From Rhodococcus pseudokoreensis (GTDB lineage: Bacteria > Actinomycetota > Actinomycetes > Mycobacteriales > Mycobacteriaceae), in the NCBI RefSeq assembly GCF_017068395.1, contig NZ_CP070619.1, forward strand, positions 124,001-188,000: a stretch of 64,000 bases of DNA, given 5' to 3'. Position 1 is the first letter of the stretch. Every line of letters starts with the position of its first letter. The notes under the pieces are model-generated. The model was not told the DNA's origin. It did not search any database and saw nothing but the letters and a program-made list of their open reading frames with translations. Shown here one piece after another: positions 60,306 to 64,000 of the stretch. Position numbers and translations under genes: made by a program.

Positions 60306-60342
60306 TTGTGGTTTCGGTTTGCCGAACATTATGATTCGCCGC
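60306..60342 (+). promoter_or_regulatory. promoter with operator in the spacer, metal-transport operon
   Basis: A -35-like TTGTGG (60306-60311), the inverted repeat TTCGG-tttg-CCGAA (60313-60326) in the 18-base spacer, and a -10 TATGAT (60330-60335) are followed after seven bases by GTG at 60343. Layout indicates repression by a metal-sensing DtxR/MntR-type protein and a leaderless message. Confidence 0.55.
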
Positions 60343-61290
60343 GTGAAAACAACGTCCTTCAAGGTGGGTGCGCGACGACGGCCGGTGACCGCTGCCGCGG
60401 TACTGACAGCGCTGGCCACGACGCTGCTGCTGTCCGCGTGCGGCAAGGGCAGCGGCCCCGCCGACGACAAACCGGTGGTGCTGACCACGTTCACCGTGCT
60501 CGCCGACATCGCCGCGAACGTCGGCGGCGAGCACCTGACCGTCGAATCGATCACCAAGGCGGGCGCCGAAATTCACGGATACGAGCCCACCCCCGGCGAC
60601 ATCAAGAAGGCCGCGCAGGCCGACCTGATCCTCGACAACGGCATGAACCTGGAGGCCTGGTTCGGCCAGTTCGTCGACGGGGTGGACGTCGAGCACATGG
60701 TCGTCAGTGACGGCGTGGAGCCGATCGCCATCGGTGAGGACGCGTACGCGGGGAAACCGAATCCGCACGCCTGGATGTCACCGCTGAACGTGCAGATCTA
60801 CGTCGACAACATGGTCGCCGCGTTCAGCGAACTCGATTCCGCTCACACCGCCGACTACCGCTCCAACGGCGACGCGTACAAGGCGCAGTTGCAGAAGGTG
60901 CAGGACGAATTGGTCGCCGAACTGGGCGCCCTGCCGGTCAACGAACGGGCGCTGGTCACGTGCGAGGGAGCGTTCTCGTATCTGGCCCGTGACGCGGGGC
61001 TGACAGAGAAGTACATCTGGCCGGTCAATGCCGAACAACAGGCCACTCCCCAGCAGATCGCGTCGACGATCGAGTTCGTGAAGCAGAACCGGGTTCCCGC
61101 GGTGTTCTGCGAGTCCACGGTGTCGGATGCGCCGATGCAACGGGTCGTCGAAGCGTCCGGCGCCGCGTTCGGTGGCACCCTGTACGTCGACTCGCTGTCC
61201 GAGGCGGACGGGCCCGTGCCGACGTATCTGGATCTGATCCGGCACGACGCCGACACTCTCACCTCCGCACTGAACGGGCAGCGGTCGTGA
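60343..61290 (+). CDS. manganese/iron-type ABC transporter substrate-binding lipoprotein (315 aa)
   Basis: Cluster A-I metal receptor like PsaA/SitA/MntC. Signal peptide ends in LLLSAC with the lipidated Cys. Metal ligands: His in EIHGYEPTPGD, His in PHAWMSP, Glu in CEGAFSYLARD (zinc receptors have His here), and Asp in ESTVSDAPMQ. The Glu/Asp pattern points to Mn2+ or Fe2+ rather than zinc. GTG at 60343 is chosen from the promoter layout; an ATG four codons upstream overlaps the -10. First gene of a three-gene operon. Confidence 0.87.
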   Translation: MKTTSFKVGARRRPVTAAAVLTALATTLLLSACGKGSGPADDKPVVLTTFTVLADIAANVGGEHLTVESITKAGAEIHGYEPTPGDIKKAAQADLILDNGMNLEAWFGQFVDGVDVEHMVVSDGVEPIAIGEDAYAGKPNPHAWMSPLNVQIYVDNMVAAFSELDSAHTADYRSNGDAYKAQLQKVQDELVAELGALPVNERALVTCEGAFSYLARDAGLTEKYIWPVNAEQQATPQQIASTIEFVKQNRVPAVFCESTVSDAPMQRVVEASGAAFGGTLYVDSLSEADGPVPTYLDLIRHDADTLTSALNGQRS

Positions 61291-62024
61291 CCACCCAGCC
61301 TGCGGTCGAGGTCCGGGACGTCACCGTCCACTACGGCGACGTCCTCGCGCTCGACCGGGTCTCCCTCGCCCTTCGCCCCGGACGCGTCTGCGGACTCGTC
61401 GGCATGAACGGCTCCGGAAAGTCCACCCTGTTCAAGGCGATCATGGGCACGGTCAAACCCGACACCGGCACGGTCCGCATCAACGGTGCGGCGCCGGCCG
61501 CGGCGCGCAAAGCCGGGGTGCTGGGTTACGTTCCGCAAAGCGAGGACGTGGACTGGACGTTCCCGCTCTCGGTGCGGGACGTGGTGATGACCGGCAGGTA
61601 CGGGCGAATGGGACCGACCCGGCGGCCCAAAAAGGCCGACCGCGACGCCGTCGAGCACGCTCTCGAACGCGTCGAACTCACGGACCTGGCGGACCGGCAG
61701 ATCGGGCAACTGTCCGGCGGTCAGAAGAAGCGCACGTTCGTCGCCCGGGGAATCGCGCAGGGCGCCACCATCCTTCTGCTCGACGAACCGTTCGCCGGGG
61801 TGGACAAACGCTCCGAGGCCACCATCACCGCGCTGCTGCGGGAACTCGCCGACGCGGGTGCGGCGATCCTGGTCTCCACCCACGACCTGCACGCGCTACC
61901 CGACCTGGCCGACGAGGCGATCCTGCTGCTGCGCACGGTGCTGATGCACGGCGACCCCGGCGTCGTTCTGCAACCGGACAATCTGGCGGCCGCCTTCGGC
62001 CTCGACGTGATGACAAGGACCTGA
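61287..62024 (+). CDS. metal ABC transporter ATP-binding protein (245 aa)
   Basis: ATPase of the Mn/Zn/Fe importer. Walker A GMNGSGKSTLF, Q-loop VPQSEDVDW, signature LSGGQKKRTFVARGI, Walker B ILLLDEPFAGVD and switch STHDLHALPD are intact. The GTG overlaps the receptor stop in GTGA. The VPQ..DVDW(T/N)FP segment is the common form in Mn-type ATPases (MntB/SitB). Confidence 0.9.
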   Translation: MTTQPAVEVRDVTVHYGDVLALDRVSLALRPGRVCGLVGMNGSGKSTLFKAIMGTVKPDTGTVRINGAAPAAARKAGVLGYVPQSEDVDWTFPLSVRDVVMTGRYGRMGPTRRPKKADRDAVEHALERVELTDLADRQIGQLSGGQKKRTFVARGIAQGATILLLDEPFAGVDKRSEATITALLRELADAGAAILVSTHDLHALPDLADEAILLLRTVLMHGDPGVVLQPDNLAAAFGLDVMTRT

Positions 62025-62030
62025 GACTCA

Positions 62031-62921
62031 ATGGATGTCATCGATTTCTTCGTCGACCCCCTGCGCTACGACTTCATGGTCCGTGCGCTGATCACCACCC
62101 TGATCGCGGCGGTGGTGTGCGCGGTGCTGTCGTGCTGGCTGGTGCTGATCGGCTGGTCTCTGATGGGTGATGCGGTCTCGCACGCCGTCCTGCCCGGCGT
62201 GGTCCTGGCCTACATCGTCGGCGCCCCGTTCGCGATCGGCGCGGTGATCTTCGGCTTCCTGGCCGTCGCACTGATCGGGCTGGTCCGCGACACCAGCCGG
62301 GTCAAAGAGGACGCCGCGATCGGCATCGTGTTCTCCACCCTGTTCGCCCTCGGTCTGGTGCTGGTCTCGGTCACCCCGAGCCAAACCGACCTGAACCACA
62401 TCATTTTCGGCAACCTGCTGGGTGTCAGCCGGTCCGACCTCGTCCAGATCTCGATCCTCGGGGCGTTCGTCTTCGTCGCACTGATCGTCAAGCGCCGCGA
62501 CTTCACGCTGTACGCGTTCGATCCCACCCATGCGCATGCCATCGGCCTGAACCCGCGGCTGCTCGGGGCGGCGCTGCTGGGACTGCTGGCCCTGACGGCG
62601 GTGGTGGCCCTGCAGGCGGTCGGTGTCATCCTGGTGGTGGCCATGCTGATCATTCCCGGGGCGACGGCGTATCTGCTGACCGACAGTTTCCATCGAATGC
62701 TCGTCATCGCCCCGGCGATCTCGGCGTCCTGCGCCGTCATCGGCCTGTACCTGAGCTATCACCTCGACACCGCCAGCGGCGGAATGGTGGTGCTGTCCCA
62801 GGGTGCGGCGTTCGCGCTGGTCTATCTGTTCGCGCCGCGGCAGGGCGTGATCGGTCGCCGGATCACCGCGTCCCGGCGTCGCCGGGCATCCGCGGCCGCG
62901 AAGGTGGTGGCCGACCGCTGA
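62031..62921 (+). CDS. metal ABC transporter permease (296 aa)
   Basis: ABC-3 family permease with about eight membrane helices. Landmarks are SWSLMGDAVSHAVLPGVVLA near the N-terminus (written here as LIGWSLMGDAVSHAVLPG), VFSTLFALGLVLV, and the late LLALTAVVALQAVGVILVVA with LIIPGATAYLL. ATG six bases after the ATPase stop. The basic C-terminal tail (RRITASRRRRASAAAK) lies in the cytoplasm. Completes the importer. Confidence 0.9.
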   Translation: MDVIDFFVDPLRYDFMVRALITTLIAAVVCAVLSCWLVLIGWSLMGDAVSHAVLPGVVLAYIVGAPFAIGAVIFGFLAVALIGLVRDTSRVKEDAAIGIVFSTLFALGLVLVSVTPSQTDLNHIIFGNLLGVSRSDLVQISILGAFVFVALIVKRRDFTLYAFDPTHAHAIGLNPRLLGAALLGLLALTAVVALQAVGVILVVAMLIIPGATAYLLTDSFHRMLVIAPAISASCAVIGLYLSYHLDTASGGMVVLSQGAAFALVYLFAPRQGVIGRRITASRRRRASAAAKVVADR

Positions 62922-62924
62922 CGG

Positions 62925-63815
62925 TTACGTCGCGGGTGTGTGCCGCGGCACGATCATCACCGGCACGGGGGCGTGCCGCAGGATTTTCGACGCGGCGGAG
63001 CCGAGGAACACGTGGGCGGCGGGTCCGGCGGCTCCCGAACCCAGCACGAGCATGTCGTCGGGCTCCCAGGAGACGGCCTCGACCGCCGCGCGCCAGTCGG
63101 TGCCGCTGCCGATCTCCACGTCCACGTCGGGAACCGGGATGCGGGCGCGCACCGCGTCGAGTTGCCGGGCGATGTCGTCGGTGGTGCGGCGCGTCCACTG
63201 CCGGACGACGAGATCCTCGGTCGACTGCTCGATGGCGCCGCCGAACCGGGACACGGGCCGCACCGTGAACGACACGATCCGCCAGGTCACCGGCCACCGT
63301 GCAGCCATCTCGGCGGTGGCCGCGATGAGGCCGTTGACGTCGGCTTCGCCGCCGTAGGCGGCGGTGAGCCTGCGGATCGGTCCGGGCACCGGTGGGTAGC
63401 CACGCGGCGCGATCGCGACGGGTACGGCCGCGGTGTGCACGAGCCGTTCGGTGACGCTGCCCAGCGCCACCCGGCCCAGCAGACCGGACGACGAAGACCC
63501 GACGACGACGAGGGTGGCGTCGTGGGCGGCGACGAGTTCGATGAGCCCGGTCGGGATCGACGTCGACCGGTGAACGACGGTGGGGATGTCCAGGTCGCCC
63601 GGCAGCCCGGCGACCACCCCGTCGAGTGCCCGCGACGCCTCCGCGGTGACATAGCGCAGGTATTCGCGGTCGATGGGGTCGTCCTTCGCCGGCCACGGCT
63701 GTTCCACGACGGCCGCGGCCACGACCGTCTCGCCGGTCCAGCGCGCGATCCGCGCCGCCAGGTGCAGCGGCGCGGTCCCCTGACGGCTCGAGCTGAATCC
63801 GGCGATGATCGTCAT
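62925..63815 (-). CDS. tandem universal stress protein (296 aa)
   Basis: Two UspA domains. Domain 1 (about 1-140) starts MTIIAGFSSSRQGTAPLHLA and ends with the ATP-binding GSSSSGLLGRVALGSVTERLV and VPVAIAP. Domain 2 (about 150-295) ends with VLGSGAAGPAAHVFLGSAAS and APVPVMIVPR, where the Gly-rich loop is less canonical. The ATG overlaps the stop of the upstream gene in ATGA. It is convergent with the permease gene, ending four bases from its stop. Confidence 0.87.
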   Translation of the reverse strand: MTIIAGFSSSRQGTAPLHLAARIARWTGETVVAAAVVEQPWPAKDDPIDREYLRYVTAEASRALDGVVAGLPGDLDIPTVVHRSTSIPTGLIELVAAHDATLVVVGSSSSGLLGRVALGSVTERLVHTAAVPVAIAPRGYPPVPGPIRRLTAAYGGEADVNGLIAATAEMAARWPVTWRIVSFTVRPVSRFGGAIEQSTEDLVVRQWTRRTTDDIARQLDAVRARIPVPDVDVEIGSGTDWRAAVEAVSWEPDDMLVLGSGAAGPAAHVFLGSAASKILRHAPVPVMIVPRHTPAT

Positions 63816-64000
63816 CGAGCGGGTTTCCCTGCGCCGATCGGGTGCGCGACGACGTGGGTGACCGGCACACCGTGTTCGGCGCGGGCGCGGTCCACGACGT
63901 CGAACCGGTGCCACACCGACTCTTCGGGCGGCAGCGTGGAGATGACGATCTGATCCGGATGGAACGATTCGACGCCGGCGGCCAGGGCGCGCAGCGGCCG
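63812..64000 (-). CDS. C-terminal part of a gene cut by the window end (62 aa visible)
   Basis: Only the last 62 residues are visible: RALAAGVESFHPDQIVISTL, PPEESVWHRFDVVDRARAEH, GVPVTHVVAHP. Similar tails occur in small Usp-like or uncharacterised proteins of actinobacteria in which FHPDQIVISTLP is common. The stop overlaps the universal stress protein start, so the genes are coupled. Start and full function lie outside. Confidence 0.65.
   Translation of the reverse strand, partial: RPLRALAAGVESFHPDQIVISTLPPEESVWHRFDVVDRARAEHGVPVTHVVAHPIGAGKPAR

Noticed and set aside
1..64000. CRISPR arrays, rRNA genes, toxin-antitoxin pairs
   Set aside because: No regular spaced repeats, rRNA-like sequence or convincing paired small genes were seen on either strand.

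Overview
The window is high-GC actinobacterial DNA. It has GTG/TTG starts, ATGA/GTGA stop-start overlaps, and family matches typical of Rhodococcus and close Mycobacteriales: mycofactocin-type dehydrogenases, CYP/ferredoxin-reductase sets, an HtaA-type domain and an actinobacterial tap-tpg telomere operon. No rRNA, CRISPR array or convincing tRNA was seen. Genus and substrate are inferences; the families come from motifs read in the translations.

Region 1 (1-45.1 kb) is a dense catabolic island. It holds a branched-chain-type ABC uptake system (lipoprotein, LivF, and one fused LivH-LivM-LivG polypeptide), two esterase/lactonase-type hydrolases, an acyl-CoA ligase, three CaiB/BaiF CoA-transferase domains in two genes, two enoyl-CoA hydratases and an acyl-CoA dehydrogenase pair in which only one member keeps the catalytic Glu. 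It also has a GMC oxidoreductase, two aldehyde dehydrogenases, a P450 with a distant ferredoxin reductase, two Baeyer-Villiger-type monooxygenases, an NDMA/mycofactocin-type alcohol dehydrogenase, a carveol-dehydrogenase-type SDR, a cyclase-family hydrolase, an amidohydrolase, two SnoaL-like proteins and several regulators. Read together, these fit uptake of an alicyclic (terpenoid- or steroid-like) compound, oxidation of alcohol to ketone, oxygen insertion to a lactone, lactone hydrolysis, CoA activation and beta-oxidation. Many operons share a TGCTATTATG-like promoter element, and some starts look leaderless. Two HtaA-domain proteins without signal peptides and a family of small helical proteins (shared FGYLAWEELVLT block) have no obvious role.

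Region 2 (45.1-57.1 kb) is mosaic. A PucR-type regulator precedes a phthalate-dioxygenase-reductase-type flavin/iron-sulfur reductase and a P450, resembling the P450RhF fusion split into two genes. These are followed by a stub of a ferredoxin reductase and by decayed IS110 and IS256 transposases. Next come a PLD-like protein and, on the minus strand, a ribbon-helix-helix-like protein, Tap and Tpg. Tap and Tpg are the telomere-replication proteins of linear actinobacterial replicons, so the window probably lies on a linear plasmid or near a linear chromosome end. Paired TTGCGCGCAA palindromes sit upstream of this operon.

Region 3 (57.1-64 kb) looks like core physiology: a small membrane protein, an NrdH-like redoxin, an Lrp/AsnC regulator, a type II NADH dehydrogenase, a manganese-type ABC transporter operon with an operator inside its promoter spacer, a tandem universal stress protein, and a gene cut by the window end.
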